From an uncultured Bacteroidales bacterium (lineage in GTDB: Bacteria; Bacteroidota; Bacteroidia; Bacteroidales; UBA4417), in the NCBI GenBank assembly GCA_903946925.1, contig CAJAXK010000103.1, forward strand, positions 1-64,000: a DNA stretch of 64,000 nt, read 5' to 3'. Each line of letters opens with the position of its first letter. Position 1 is the first letter of the stretch. The notes beneath the pieces were generated by a model. That model was not told the origin of the DNA and made no database searches. It saw nothing but the letters and a program-made list of their open reading frames with translations. Below, piece after piece: positions 1-9,254 of the stretch. A program made the translations under genes and the position numbers.

Positions 1-461
1 CCCCAAATGGCCTGTGCATAAAGCATATTGGGATTCATCAGGGTATTGGTGTCCACAAACCAGGCATCGAGGTGTTCCAATGCTTTGTTCGAATATTTTT
101 TGTCGCCGGTAAGCAGCCATGCCGAGGTTAAAGTTGCAGTAATTTCGCTAAAGCGAACCATCGCATGACGGTGTTCGGAGAAATTATCCGGATTGGTTTC
201 ACCATCTTTTTGAATGTACGGTCCATCGGGTTTTGCGGGGTCTGGCCACCAGTAATCGCCTTCGGAATAGTAATCGTGCAAACCTCCAACACTCCGTTTG
301 CATGAAGATGATGTTACTGTTAAAGGTTTCTCTGACATCATTAAATCAGCCCGCTTTATCGTTTCATTCCGGATACTATTAATGACATTATCTTGAGCAT
401 ACAGGCAGCTCGAAAAACAAAACCCCAGAATAACCAAACCAAGTGAAATTATCTTCTTCAT
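1..461 (-). CDS. Alginate-lyase superfamily protein (PL38/PL5-like), C-terminus cut by window edge
   Basis: The reading frame starts at an ATG at 459-461 and runs off the left edge, giving 153 visible residues. A Sec signal peptide (MKKIISLGLVILGFCFSSC...) is followed by the conserved block HDYYSEGDYWWPDP, then KPDGPYIQKDGETNP, a helical repeat with SAWLLTGDKKYSNKA, and MNPNMLYAQAI. These motifs are shared almost line by line with the full-length protein at 5568-6812, so this is its paralogue. The family is the alpha/alpha-toroid 'alginate lyase' type (Pfam Alginate_lyase; PL38 or PL5 in CAZy terms), which cleaves beta-linked uronans by elimination. The catalytic Asn-His and Tyr segment lies outside the window. 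It sits 3 bp downstream of the 465-1559 gene, so it is probably co-transcribed with the sulfatase/lyase run. Whether it cuts mannuronan, glucuronan or something else cannot be read here. Confidence 0.8.
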   Translation of the reverse strand, partial: MKKIISLGLVILGFCFSSCLYAQDNVINSIRNETIKRADLMMSEKPLTVTSSSCKRSVGGLHDYYSEGDYWWPDPAKPDGPYIQKDGETNPDNFSEHRHAMVRFSEITATLTSAWLLTGDKKYSNKALEHLDAWFVDTNTLMNPNMLYAQAIW

Positions 462-464
462 GTA

Positions 465-1559
465 TTAGTTGTTGATGCAAAGTTTTACGGACTGCTTGAA
501 ATTGTCGGAAGAAAGGCTCACAACATAAAGGCCTTGCTTCATGCCGGATACATCAATCACAAAATGATTGCTTCCCTTAGGTTGTGGTTGGTGGCTGATA
601 AGCGACTTTGTTATTGAGCCATCGAGATTATATATAACAAGATCAACATCAGCAGATTCAGTCAGATTGTAGGAAATGGTTACTTTTTTCGATACCGGAT
701 TTGGGAACAATTGCAAACCCGTTTTTTGCAATTCAGGAGATAATTCTGCTGTAGCGGTAACGTCTTCCGAAATGGAAAAACCTGCAAAACGCATGGCTTC
801 ATCACGAAGCGAAGAAGCAGAATTCAAGCTCCTGTATATCCCCCATTTTGGGCGGATAAACTCGTTGTCGGAGCGGATTGTCATCAAATCATTGTTGGTA
901 TAAGATAAAATTGTGCTCCCATTGCTCACTTTTTTTATGGTGATGGAATACGTTCCGTGGAGGTTGTCAATTTTTATTTTCTCTGTTGCTTCCACCCAAA
1001 TTCCTTCGAACAGGGACAGGTTTACGGTTGCCACCTTTGTTGTATTATCATGGATCAACTCCATTTTATCCGGGTTTCCTGCACGTGGCGTTAAGGTAAA
1101 TATTGGCATTTCGTCGTCGCCTCCAACGGCTTTTATCTGATGGATATGCGTGAAATTGGATGACGGTTGAAAACCCGAAGGAACTTTAAACTTCCACTTG
1201 TAAATAACAGTCTCACCAGAAACGCCTTTCAACTCTTCGGGCGAAGGTTCATAGGTTTTAATTTCGGTGCGCTCCCTGTCGAAATTAATACATCGGTCGT
1301 TGTCGGGTGTAACATGGCTATAAAACACAAATACAAATTGGTTCAGTTCGCTGTCCCACACTTCGGCAATATGTCTTCCAAATTCAGGATGCACGCACTC
1401 CGGATTTTCAACAACATTATAGCCAGGAGCCAAAACACTGTTGATTAATTCATATGTATTCCCTGGCCCATCGGCTTCAAGAACAGTTTGCGCGACAACG
1501 TAACCTGGACTGAGAAGCAGTAGGACAATCAGAAATTGTATAAAAGGGCAGAAATTCAT
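465..1559 (-). CDS. Secreted jelly-roll polysaccharide lyase candidate with T9SS sorting domain
   Basis: The 364-residue protein has a signal peptide (1-24), a catalytic-type domain (about 25-265) and a C-terminal Por/T9SS sorting domain (about 280-364: LQLFPNPVSKKVTISYNL to the end). Motifs resemble concanavalin-like jelly-roll lyases (PL7/PL13/PL20 group). RERTEIK at 95-101 and HIHQIK at 138-143 supply the Arg, His and Gln usually found in the cleft, and KWGIYR at 238-243 resembles the late beta-strand that carries the catalytic Tyr. I cannot assign a CAZy family, and a carbohydrate-binding role is possible. It lies between the partial lyase and a beta-helix protein (20 bp away) in a same-strand run, which supports surface degradation of a uronate polysaccharide. 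Being a real secreted CDS is near certain; the lyase call is moderate. Confidence 0.6.
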   Translation of the reverse strand: MNFCPFIQFLIVLLLLSPGYVVAQTVLEADGPGNTYELINSVLAPGYNVVENPECVHPEFGRHIAEVWDSELNQFVFVFYSHVTPDNDRCINFDRERTEIKTYEPSPEELKGVSGETVIYKWKFKVPSGFQPSSNFTHIHQIKAVGGDDEMPIFTLTPRAGNPDKMELIHDNTTKVATVNLSLFEGIWVEATEKIKIDNLHGTYSITIKKVSNGSTILSYTNNDLMTIRSDNEFIRPKWGIYRSLNSASSLRDEAMRFAGFSISEDVTATAELSPELQKTGLQLFPNPVSKKVTISYNLTESADVDLVIYNLDGSITKSLISHQPQPKGSNHFVIDVSGMKQGLYVVSLSSDNFKQSVKLCINN

Positions 1560-1579
1560 AGTTAGGAAGCTTGTTACAG

Positions 1580-3388
1580 CTAATCAGTAGTTTGTTTTTG
1601 AATAATTAGTTTAGAGTTTACAGCGTAGCCGTCAACCAACAGGCGGGCAAAGTAAACTCCTGGGATTAATCCTGACACATCAAAAGCATAATTGTGAGGA
1701 CCAGTAGGCTGGAATTCTTTGGAAATCAAACACTTTACGCTTCTACCCTTACAATCGTAAACATTGAGTTCAACTGAAGATTTCTTACCGAGAGTATAGG
1801 CAATCTGAATTTGCTGTGTTACAGGGTTTGGAAAGACTCTATAAGTGAATGAATCAGTTTTTAGTGCCTCCGAAGAGGAAAATATCGTTGCCAATCTTTC
1901 GTTTAGCTGAGCCAAAAACAGGCTTGGAATTGCCTCAATATGTATGCCCTGGGATTCGACAATTCCTAATGGATGAGTAGTCCACTGCCCAACATTGGTG
2001 ATTGGACCGATACAACCAATTGCCCAGTTGCAATGGTACGATTGCGGATCCTGGACAACCATATCCGTTGCCTCGCAATTCCAGAACATGATTTGCGAAC
2101 CCGACCACCCATGACCGGAACCTGAATCAGCCCTATCCTGAATACGTAGTTGTCCATCGCCAACGATATTATCGAACAGAATCCCCGTTGACCAGCGGTG
2201 ATGCGGACCCATATCGGCATGTTGCTGGGTTGCCGAACAATTGTAAAATACTGTTGGGCCAGGAGTCCGGCTTCCGTCCACATAATCGTGCCTGCCATTG
2301 CGTGTGGTACAATTTTTTACCAGGCACCTTTGTCCATCCACATTAAACGAATACCTGCGCCCCCCTTCAATCTGCGAAACCGGATCAAGCATCGAACAGT
2401 TGTCAACAGTTACAAATGCTGCACCATCAGCAATATTAACACACGAATAACCAAAGTCGGTTGCAACCACATCCTTTGCCCAGCAGTTTTGCGCATTATC
2501 AATAAATACCGCATTCCAGCCATGGTCTTCATCAGTTGGGGAAGTGTAAGTTGAACTCATTTTCAGGTTCTCGACCCCACAATTCTGGATGCGTGAAGAT
2601 GAAAATTTTACCACATATCCGTTGGCATATTGAGGATCAATCAAATCCATGACCGGCGCATCAAAAGTGAGCGCATTCCCCTGGATGGCAACAATTTGCC
2701 TTTCGTAACTTATTTTGTAGGCCGAAGCTGTCCAGTTTGTGGCAGTAGGATCATAATTTGTTAGCAAATCCATGCCAAGCATATGGATCCATGCATCATT
2801 GGGTTCGCGCCGCAAATGAACCCAGTCGCCAACAACAAAGGAATGTCCGGCTTCAACGCTAACCGTTTTTGCTCCTATTGGCACAAAAGCGTCGGTAATT
2901 TTTTTCTGGGTTGCAGAAAATTCATTTTTACCTGAACTTCCTTTTATGATAATCAAACTGTATTGGGTAGTTCCGGTTGCCCTCAGATTGGTGGATATTC
3001 CTTCGCCACGCAATACAATACCACTTGCCGAAACTTTAATGGACTGGCTAATCTGATATGTTCCACTTTTAAACAAGATTGCTCCCCTTAAGCCATTTGC
3101 CAGGAGAGGCATTGCCGCCACTTCGTTGATAGCAGCCTGAATATTTGCGTAATTATCGCCCGAAACTGCATTTATGGTTTTAACAACCTCGACTTCTGGA
3201 ATTTCAGACTCACCATTTTTGTATCCAACACCACTAAAGTCGGGTATTCTGTTGCCTTTTTCATCCGACTGATATACCAGTTTCCCATTAGAATCTAATG
3301 AAACCAAAGTAGAAGTTTGTCCCAATACAAATTCGGATAAGCCTACAAAGCAGATTAGTAAAATAATTATGCTACCTAGTTTTGTCAT
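1580..3388 (-). CDS. Secreted right-handed parallel beta-helix protein with T9SS sorting domain
   Basis: The 602-residue protein has a signal peptide (1-23) and a Pectate_lyase_3-like opening (NYANIQAAINEVAAM ... GAILFKSGTYQIS, about 78-115). A long series of beta-helix rungs follows (IQNCGVENLKM, NCWAKDVVATDFG, CLVKNCTTRNGRHDY), and a T9SS domain closes the protein (about 515-602, YRVFPNPVTQQIQIAYTL). Such folds are used by polysaccharide lyases, GH28 hydrolases and epimerases. No catalytic signature I trust is visible, though the His-rich stretch QQHADMGPHHRWSTG is a candidate active-site or metal region. Neighbours (lyases, a deacetylase-like protein, sulfatases) suggest action on the same extracellular polysaccharide. 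It may be a new lyase or glycoside hydrolase family or a binding protein. Confidence 0.6.
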   Translation of the reverse strand: MTKLGSIIILLICFVGLSEFVLGQTSTLVSLDSNGKLVYQSDEKGNRIPDFSGVGYKNGESEIPEVEVVKTINAVSGDNYANIQAAINEVAAMPLLANGLRGAILFKSGTYQISQSIKVSASGIVLRGEGISTNLRATGTTQYSLIIIKGSSGKNEFSATQKKITDAFVPIGAKTVSVEAGHSFVVGDWVHLRREPNDAWIHMLGMDLLTNYDPTATNWTASAYKISYERQIVAIQGNALTFDAPVMDLIDPQYANGYVVKFSSSRIQNCGVENLKMSSTYTSPTDEDHGWNAVFIDNAQNCWAKDVVATDFGYSCVNIADGAAFVTVDNCSMLDPVSQIEGGRRYSFNVDGQRCLVKNCTTRNGRHDYVDGSRTPGPTVFYNCSATQQHADMGPHHRWSTGILFDNIVGDGQLRIQDRADSGSGHGWSGSQIMFWNCEATDMVVQDPQSYHCNWAIGCIGPITNVGQWTTHPLGIVESQGIHIEAIPSLFLAQLNERLATIFSSSEALKTDSFTYRVFPNPVTQQIQIAYTLGKKSSVELNVYDCKGRSVKCLISKEFQPTGPHNYAFDVSGLIPGVYFARLLVDGYAVNSKLIIQKQTTD

Positions 3389-3417
3389 TTAGTCAGGAAG
3401 TCGGCTTTTAGTTGTTT

Positions 3418-4170
3418 TCACTTTGTTTGATGGTTCAGGCTCTGGCAATATTCGTAAGACAACACAAATTCACAACCTTCAGAAATCAGAAATTCGATGA
3501 TTTTGTTAAATTGCTCCAGCTTTTCGGGTGTCCACTTATTGGGATGACCTTGTAAAATCATGTAATCCGTGAACTTATCTTTGTTTTTGGTGTAATTTTC
3601 TTCGAAATATCCGAACTCGGGGTTTCCTGTTCCATTTTCGATTTTTACCCGATTATCGAGGCATAAAATTCCATTCTTTTCATTCGTAGTTTTGCCGCCA
3701 AACAGAAAAACCTTGTAGTTTGGGTTCTCAATTAAAACCCGGTTGGTAACAGAATCGCCATTATTGTAAGGAGTTCCGAATGTGTGCATTTGTATGCCCA
3801 ACAGCTTTTTTACCAATTGATCAGCTTCTTCAAAATGGGATTTTTGGTATTCGTAAGCCGTTCCCATAAATTCAGGCCTTACATGATCCAAGCCGTGATG
3901 CCAGATTTCGAAAAGGCTTTCCCCTTTTGCATTTTTCGCATTCAGGTAAGGGTTTAAAATCTTAGCTGCACTGCTATCGTTACGATTGGCAATTATTCCA
4001 AGTCCGGCTTTGATTTGATTCTGTATCAAATAATCTAGCGTTGGCACAAATTGGCATATTCCCTCTTTGACGGATAAATCATCCAGTTTGAGAATGATTT
4101 TTGGGGAAGCTGTCGAAAAGTTTAACCCCCAAAAAACGATAAATAGTAGCAGTGCTGCAGTTATTCGCAT
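3418..4170 (-). CDS. Polysaccharide-deacetylase-like protein, exported
   Basis: The 250-residue protein has a signal peptide (1-22) followed by a compact NodB-like barrel. The expected CE4/DUF2334-type motifs are present: LKLDDL (Asp30-Asp31, catalytic base and metal ligand), WHHGLDH (His92 and His96, metal ligands), TFGTPYN (motif 3) and LQGHP near the C-terminus. This supports a metal-dependent de-O- or de-N-acetylase that removes acetyl groups from the polysaccharide or its oligomers; the substrate is not deducible. Its start codon overlaps the stop of the upstream sulfatase by one base (TAATG arrangement), which indicates translational coupling within the operon. No T9SS tail is present, so it is probably periplasmic. 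Confidence 0.72.
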   Translation of the reverse strand: MRITAALLLFIVFWGLNFSTASPKIILKLDDLSVKEGICQFVPTLDYLIQNQIKAGLGIIANRNDSSAAKILNPYLNAKNAKGESLFEIWHHGLDHVRPEFMGTAYEYQKSHFEEADQLVKKLLGIQMHTFGTPYNNGDSVTNRVLIENPNYKVFLFGGKTTNEKNGILCLDNRVKIENGTGNPEFGYFEENYTKNKDKFTDYMILQGHPNKWTPEKLEQFNKIIEFLISEGCEFVLSYEYCQSLNHQTK

Positions 4171-5555
4171 TATTCTTTTTTGTTTTTCTTTTTAGCTTCT
4201 TTATCCGCCTTGCTTTTAGCCTTATCCGCATGACGGCCGCTTCCATCACCGTTATCAATGTATCCCCCGGCAGGGTTCAAGCGGTCGAGTTCAGTTTGCA
4301 GGCTTTTTCGTGCATCAATGGCTTTTGGGTCTTTTGTATCAACAGGAATCAGAATTTCTTCAAAAGGCGCTTTACTCATATCGTATAATTCTCCGGTCTG
4401 ATTTAATTTGTAATCGACATTCCTAACATAATAGTTGTTGGCCAATTGAACAAAAATGGATGCTCGGGGATTTCCCTTTTCGCCATGCAACTGTGCGTTA
4501 AAACTTTGGCCATCAAGAATTTTATCTTTCGGAAGTTGAGCCCCGGCTATCTCGGCGAATGTGGGGACAAAGTCAACTGCACTTATTAAATCACCCGAAA
4601 CTTTTCCTTTTGGGGTAACACCAGGCCAATACACAATTAGGGGCTCAAGGCTTCCACCTTCCTGCATCGACCCTTTCTGCCCTATCAGTCTGCGCCCACC
4701 GATGGTTGCAGCGTTAGCCCTGCCTCCGGCGGTTCCATTATCGCCAAAGAAAACAATGATGGTATTATCGCTCAGTTTCAGTCGGTCGAGTTCAGATCTT
4801 AATTGGCCAACCAGTTTATCCATATAGGCTACGTTATCAGCATAAATGTTTTTGCTGTCGGCTTTGCTGTCGGGAGTAGGCAATATTTCGGTATGTACAT
4901 GCGACAGGGAATAGTACGCATAAAACGGTTTGTCCCGATTTTGAGTCATAAATTCAACCAGTCGTTTGTGCATCACATCCGGCATATATTCTTTATCGTT
5001 GAGTTCTGTCTCAACTCCGTTCAGGAGATACGTTTTGCCTTTGTCCTGAGTATTCCAATAAACCCCGCTTCCCTTAAATTTAAGATAATCATCGAATCCC
5101 CAATCAGATGGGCCGAGTGGAAGTTGTCCCCATTTGCCAATTGAGATGGATGCGTAACCTGCTTGTTTGAGGTATGCTGGCATCATGGTTTCTTCTGTTG
5201 GTTTCATCTGGCCAGTAGCATCCTGGTTGGTAGCGCCGGTTCGAAACAAATGCCTGCCTGTTAGGATGGTTGCACGTGAAGGACCACAAAGCGGGGCTGT
5301 AAAGGCATTCGTAAACCGGACTCCCTGACTCGCTAATTTGTCAATATTCGGAGTTTTATAATTGTCAGCTCCGTAGCAACCTACTTCGCCAATACCTAAA
5401 TCATCGGCAAGGATGAAAATAATATTGGGCTTCTTTTGCTCTTTTTTTTGCGCTTCAGCTATTGACGGATTCAGCGATGCTAAGATGACAGATAAGACTA
5501 TCAATACAATAGTCCTAAACAAATTGGTGTTCGGAATTTTCTTCATAATATTCAT
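4170..5555 (-). CDS. Secreted family S1 sulfatase (arylsulfatase type)
   Basis: The 461-residue protein has a signal peptide and the sulfatase N-terminal block PNIIFILADDLG (metal-binding Asp51-Asp52). The formylglycine site is CGPSRATILTG with Cys90, the classic C-x-P-S-R form. NTIIVFFGDNGT supplies the second metal-binding Asp/Asn pair. The usual GKWH motif reads GKWGQ. The C-terminus is an unusual Lys/Ala-rich tail (about 440-461). It removes sulfate esters from the polysaccharide or its oligomers after Cys is matured to formylglycine; no maturase gene is in the window. It differs in sequence from the three iduronate-2-sulfatase-like genes further upstream, so it probably acts on another sulfate position. 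The start may be the ATG three codons downstream. Confidence 0.9.
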   Translation of the reverse strand: MNIMKKIPNTNLFRTIVLIVLSVILASLNPSIAEAQKKEQKKPNIIFILADDLGIGEVGCYGADNYKTPNIDKLASQGVRFTNAFTAPLCGPSRATILTGRHLFRTGATNQDATGQMKPTEETMMPAYLKQAGYASISIGKWGQLPLGPSDWGFDDYLKFKGSGVYWNTQDKGKTYLLNGVETELNDKEYMPDVMHKRLVEFMTQNRDKPFYAYYSLSHVHTEILPTPDSKADSKNIYADNVAYMDKLVGQLRSELDRLKLSDNTIIVFFGDNGTAGGRANAATIGGRRLIGQKGSMQEGGSLEPLIVYWPGVTPKGKVSGDLISAVDFVPTFAEIAGAQLPKDKILDGQSFNAQLHGEKGNPRASIFVQLANNYYVRNVDYKLNQTGELYDMSKAPFEEILIPVDTKDPKAIDARKSLQTELDRLNPAGGYIDNGDGSGRHADKAKSKADKEAKKKNKKE

Positions 5556-5567
5556 GTAGTTATTGTT

Positions 5568-6812
5568 TTAATTTTTGTTGTTAAAATCAATCCAGAGCAA
5601 TGAGCTTTTAAATGACACTGATTCACTATTTTTATTGTTGCTGCTATTTTTGTCCAGAGATTTCCATAATTCAAACCATTGATTGTCATCCCCGGCCAAT
5701 GCTGCAAAAAGCATAAAATGTCGTGCTGAGGGTTTGTTATTCCAATGTGAAACATCTTTTTTATAAGGCCATTTTGTTTTATCATTTAAATAGGGCATTA
5801 TAAAATCTAATCCTTTCGTTAACCCACGTCCATCAGGAAGGGAATAATTCCAAACACTGAATGTTTTGTCGGAGAGAGACCAGGCAAGTGAAGCCATAGC
5901 ATCGAGATTGAAAAGTGAATATGAGTAGGGATTGGTTCTTTCCAATTCGAGGGGAAAACTTCCATCTGCTGCCATTTGGTTGGGCAATAAAGTATTTTTG
6001 TACTGATCCAGGCATTGTTGCAACACTTGTTCATCGCCTACCAAACGTGCATACACAGCTAATTGGGCATGCCACCACATACCGTGGTTGTTTTTTGCAT
6101 TCATCTCATCTATCCCATAAGGATGTGTGGTAAGCCAGGAAAGGAATTGTTTGAACCATTCTTTGATCGAAGCTATATCTTGGCTTGTCAAGGAATTTGA
6201 TTTCTCCAGAATCATAACCGAACGGGCAACATCCATCAACGGAACAGCATCAATAATTCCAACTCCTCGTCCAGTACAAATCCCTTTAATTGCTTGAGAA
6301 TATAGCATGTTGGGATTCATCAGGGTTGCAGTATCAATAAACCATGCTGTTAAATGCTTCATGGCCGATTTGGCATATTTTTCTTTGCCGGTTAAAAGCC
6401 ATGCTGAAGTTTCGGTACTTACAATCCGTGAAAAATACACTAGACATTTATCATGATCCTGGAAACGCTCAGGATTTCTTATTCCATCTTTTCTTATGTA
6501 AGGTCCATTTGGATTGGCCGGATCGGGCCACCAATAAGGCCCGTCAGAATGAAAATCATGCTTTCCGCCTATATTTCCAGGACTTGAAAATGAGGTGATT
6601 GTCTTGGGTTTAACATTCAGAAGTTTATTGGCTGTTCCAATTACCCTATCACGCTCAACTTCAATGATCTTCGTTACTAAAGAATCATAAGAAGTTTGAT
6701 TCTGATTGACTTCTGTGCCTTTTCCAATGTTCAGGGCAAAGCCTGTTGGGAAAGATACAAGAAGTATCAGTATTAGGATGAGTATTTTAAAACCTTGATT
6801 TAGCATTGCCAT
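5568..6812 (-). CDS. Alginate-lyase superfamily protein (PL38-like uronan lyase)
   Basis: The 414-residue full-length protein has a signal peptide (1-26), the conserved HDFHSDGPYWWPDP block (85-98) and an alpha-helical toroid. The catalytic segments of this superfamily are visible: NNHGMWW (Asn241-Asn242-His243) and ERTNPYSYSLF (Arg292, Tyr296/Tyr298), corresponding to the His and Tyr of PL5 alginate lyases. It should cleave a polyuronate by beta-elimination; I favour PL38, which has activity on mannuronan or glucuronan-type chains. It is a paralogue of the partial gene at 1-461. It lies 12 bp from one sulfatase and 3 bp from the next, so it is in an operon. No T9SS tail is present, so it is probably periplasmic and acts on imported oligomers. 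Confidence 0.82.
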   Translation of the reverse strand: MAMLNQGFKILILILILLVSFPTGFALNIGKGTEVNQNQTSYDSLVTKIIEVERDRVIGTANKLLNVKPKTITSFSSPGNIGGKHDFHSDGPYWWPDPANPNGPYIRKDGIRNPERFQDHDKCLVYFSRIVSTETSAWLLTGKEKYAKSAMKHLTAWFIDTATLMNPNMLYSQAIKGICTGRGVGIIDAVPLMDVARSVMILEKSNSLTSQDIASIKEWFKQFLSWLTTHPYGIDEMNAKNNHGMWWHAQLAVYARLVGDEQVLQQCLDQYKNTLLPNQMAADGSFPLELERTNPYSYSLFNLDAMASLAWSLSDKTFSVWNYSLPDGRGLTKGLDFIMPYLNDKTKWPYKKDVSHWNNKPSARHFMLFAALAGDDNQWFELWKSLDKNSSNNKNSESVSFKSSLLWIDFNNKN

Positions 6813-6815
6813 TTA

Positions 6816-8459
6816 TTATTTCCTTTTCACCTGGGTTGCCAAAAAGTTTAGCATTTTTTCATTCATATCTGCAACAGGAACTGAGTAATGTGGATCATCA
6901 GCCACATTAACAGTTTCATTAGGATCTTTCTGATAATCATATAATTCAGCTCCAACTATCAGTTTTTGATCAAAGGCCTGGCTGCTTCTGAAATTATCTT
7001 TCATCCAGATAGTATAACGGTAACGGTCTGTCCTGATTGAATACCCCATGCATTTCCCTACAGCATAACCCAGGCGTTCCGTCTCACCGCTTGAACCACT
7101 TCGAGGATACTGGCTCACGGAAAACTCCTTTACTTTTTTATTCGGCTGTTTCATTACCGGAACCTGACTTTTTCCATCAAGTTGAGTTGGAACCGGAACT
7201 CCGGCTAAATCGCACAAGGTTGGGAAAACATCAACAAATTCAGAAGGTGATGATGAAACGGATGGTTTAATTCCCGGCGATGAAATAATAAGTGGGGCAT
7301 GAGTTGCCTGTTCGAAGTTCGTGTGTTTACACCAGAGATTATGATCACCCAAGTGCCAGCCATGATCGCCCCATAAAACAATAATGGTATTTTCAGTTAA
7401 TTCTAACGAATCCAAAGTGTTTAATAAAACTCCTACCTGAGCATCGGTATACGAAACAGCTGCATAATAGCCATGAATAAGTTCTTTTTGTTTATCAAGA
7501 GGCAGTGTCAGCCCATAATCCATTTGGTCAGTGAATTCCAGTAATGCCGGGATATCAGAATAAGCACGAAGTTCGCCTGCATTGTGATAGGCAAGATCAG
7601 GACCGTTTTTCGATTTTTCCTGAAATTCAGCAACAGGCATTTCATCCCGATTATACATGTCCCAGTATTTTTTAGGAGCTACAAAAGGCAAATGTGGTTT
7701 TGAAAAACCTACTGCAAAAAAGAATGGTTTACCCTCCGTTTTCAGTTTCCCTAAAATCTCTTTAGCCCGCAATACATTTGCACCGTCATTGTAGGCATTA
7801 TCTGCAACATTGGCACACTCAACCGATGGTTTAACCAATTTTGAAACATAGGCATCAATTTCGCCTTTGGTAATTCCTTTATCCTTAGCTTCTTTGGTAT
7901 ATTTTTCCACCAATTCCTTGGTTTCGGGCGACTGGTATTGACCTAAAGATGGAAACCCTGTTTCCTGTGAATAATATTTTGCTTCTGTTTTAAAATAATT
8001 ATAATACGGCACGCTCCAGGATGGCGCATCCATTTGTTTGTCAACACATCTCGAATCATATATTTTACCAATCCCTTGGGTTGAATATCCCTGACTGATA
8101 AGGTATTGGGGTAAACTTAAAATATCAGGATTCACATCGCGCATCCTCGTTTTCAAGTCCCAAATCCCGGTATTATCCGGACGCAGACCTGTCATAATAC
8201 TGGCCCGTGTTGGTCCGCATACGGCCTGCTGGCAGTAATTTTGCATAAAAACTGTACCCATGGCTGCCAGTCGATCGATATTTGGCGTTTTAATCATTTT
8301 ATTGCCGTAACATCCAAGTATTGGTTTAAGGTCGTCTATTGCAATGAACAGGATATTAGGTTTGGCACTCTTCTTCTGCGAAAAAACAGGCGTTGTTAGC
8401 AAGCCAAGTAAAACAAGGATTACAATTTGATATACAGCTATGTTTTTAAACTTCATCAT
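6816..8459 (-). CDS. Iduronate-2-sulfatase-like sulfatase (S1_7 type)
   Basis: The 547-residue protein has a signal peptide (1-28), PNILFIAIDDLKP (Asp42-Asp43), and the sulfatase site VCGPTRASIMTG with Cys81. The residue after Pro is Thr rather than Ser, still fitting C-x-P-x-R. LWGDHGWHLGDH follows, then a Lys-His pair in CKHTNFEQATHAP, the layout of the iduronate-2-sulfatase branch. It is predicted to hydrolyse sulfate from a uronic acid or neighbouring sugar of the lyase products. Homologues of this branch act on several glycans, so iduronate is not assured. It is separated by 3 bp from the downstream lyase and by 35 bp from the upstream cupin-like gene. Confidence 0.88.
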   Translation of the reverse strand: MMKFKNIAVYQIVILVLLGLLTTPVFSQKKSAKPNILFIAIDDLKPILGCYGNKMIKTPNIDRLAAMGTVFMQNYCQQAVCGPTRASIMTGLRPDNTGIWDLKTRMRDVNPDILSLPQYLISQGYSTQGIGKIYDSRCVDKQMDAPSWSVPYYNYFKTEAKYYSQETGFPSLGQYQSPETKELVEKYTKEAKDKGITKGEIDAYVSKLVKPSVECANVADNAYNDGANVLRAKEILGKLKTEGKPFFFAVGFSKPHLPFVAPKKYWDMYNRDEMPVAEFQEKSKNGPDLAYHNAGELRAYSDIPALLEFTDQMDYGLTLPLDKQKELIHGYYAAVSYTDAQVGVLLNTLDSLELTENTIIVLWGDHGWHLGDHNLWCKHTNFEQATHAPLIISSPGIKPSVSSSPSEFVDVFPTLCDLAGVPVPTQLDGKSQVPVMKQPNKKVKEFSVSQYPRSGSSGETERLGYAVGKCMGYSIRTDRYRYTIWMKDNFRSSQAFDQKLIVGAELYDYQKDPNETVNVADDPHYSVPVADMNEKMLNFLATQVKRK

Positions 8460-8494
8460 TGTTTCTCTAATAAACCTGCCATCCTTTTAGCATG

Positions 8495-9166
8495 TTACTT
8501 CTGATTGTTTACCGGAACTTTAAACTCGATAACAATATTAAAAAGTGGGGTATCGGTGCTTAAGTTTTTCACAACATGAACCACTGGCTCGGCAAACTTT
8601 ACCGTATTCGGCACCTGAATGCCTCCTCCGGGACTTCCGTTTGGTTTGTTGCGAGGATCAGTAAGTTGTACTTCGTTTAGGCGAACCACAACCCGCTGAG
8701 CATGGCTGTGAAGTTCGCGTGTATCGCCAGGCGCGAGCTTTTCTTCGAAAACACGAAACTCATCATCTTCATAGACAATAGTGTTCTTTACAGGTTCGAG
8801 CCATTCATCCGGTCCTTTAACCGGAGGATGATTTTTCTTAAAAGCCACTTCAAAATACTCGCCACCAGAAACCTGGCAGGATTCTCCTGGCTGAAAAACA
8901 GCAATTTCACCTCGACTGAGAGTTTTATTGATTTTGCCGCTCCTTACATTTAATTGATTCAGTGCAACCACCACCCGTGTGCCAAAGAGTTTTTTATCGG
9001 AAGTATTTTCAACCGTTGAGTTTAGCATAACTCTCACATAACTATTTTCCAAAGCTACTGAATCAGTATTCTTTGAAAGATTTGGCATTCTGATTATTGC
9101 AGCTGATGAGGCCGAGACACCAATAGCAAGAATCAAATACGTTATTATAAGCGGTTTGTTGATCAA
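8495..9166 (-). CDS. Exported double cupin-like protein of unknown function
   Basis: The 223-residue protein has a signal peptide (1-22) followed by two related halves that look like tandem cupin beta-barrels, about 35-120 and 130-220. The second half has the clearer motif: EEKLAPGDTRELHSHAQR matches cupin motif 1 (G-x5-H-x-H), although the third ligand Glu is not obvious. The first half has lost the His pair. Roles of such proteins in sulfatase/lyase operons are not established; a periplasmic isomerase such as a KduI-type enzyme or a binding protein is conceivable. It lies between sulfatase genes with gaps of 35 and 88 bp and should be co-expressed with them. Confidence 0.6.
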   Translation of the reverse strand: MINKPLIITYLILAIGVSASSAAIIRMPNLSKNTDSVALENSYVRVMLNSTVENTSDKKLFGTRVVVALNQLNVRSGKINKTLSRGEIAVFQPGESCQVSGGEYFEVAFKKNHPPVKGPDEWLEPVKNTIVYEDDEFRVFEEKLAPGDTRELHSHAQRVVVRLNEVQLTDPRNKPNGSPGGGIQVPNTVKFAEPVVHVVKNLSTDTPLFNIVIEFKVPVNNQK

Positions 9167-9254
9167 TGTGAGATTTTTTTTTTAAAATTCAATTATCAGT
9201 ATGGATTCTTTGCTTACCCCGAAATTGCAATTTACTTTTTCCTTTCACTATTGT

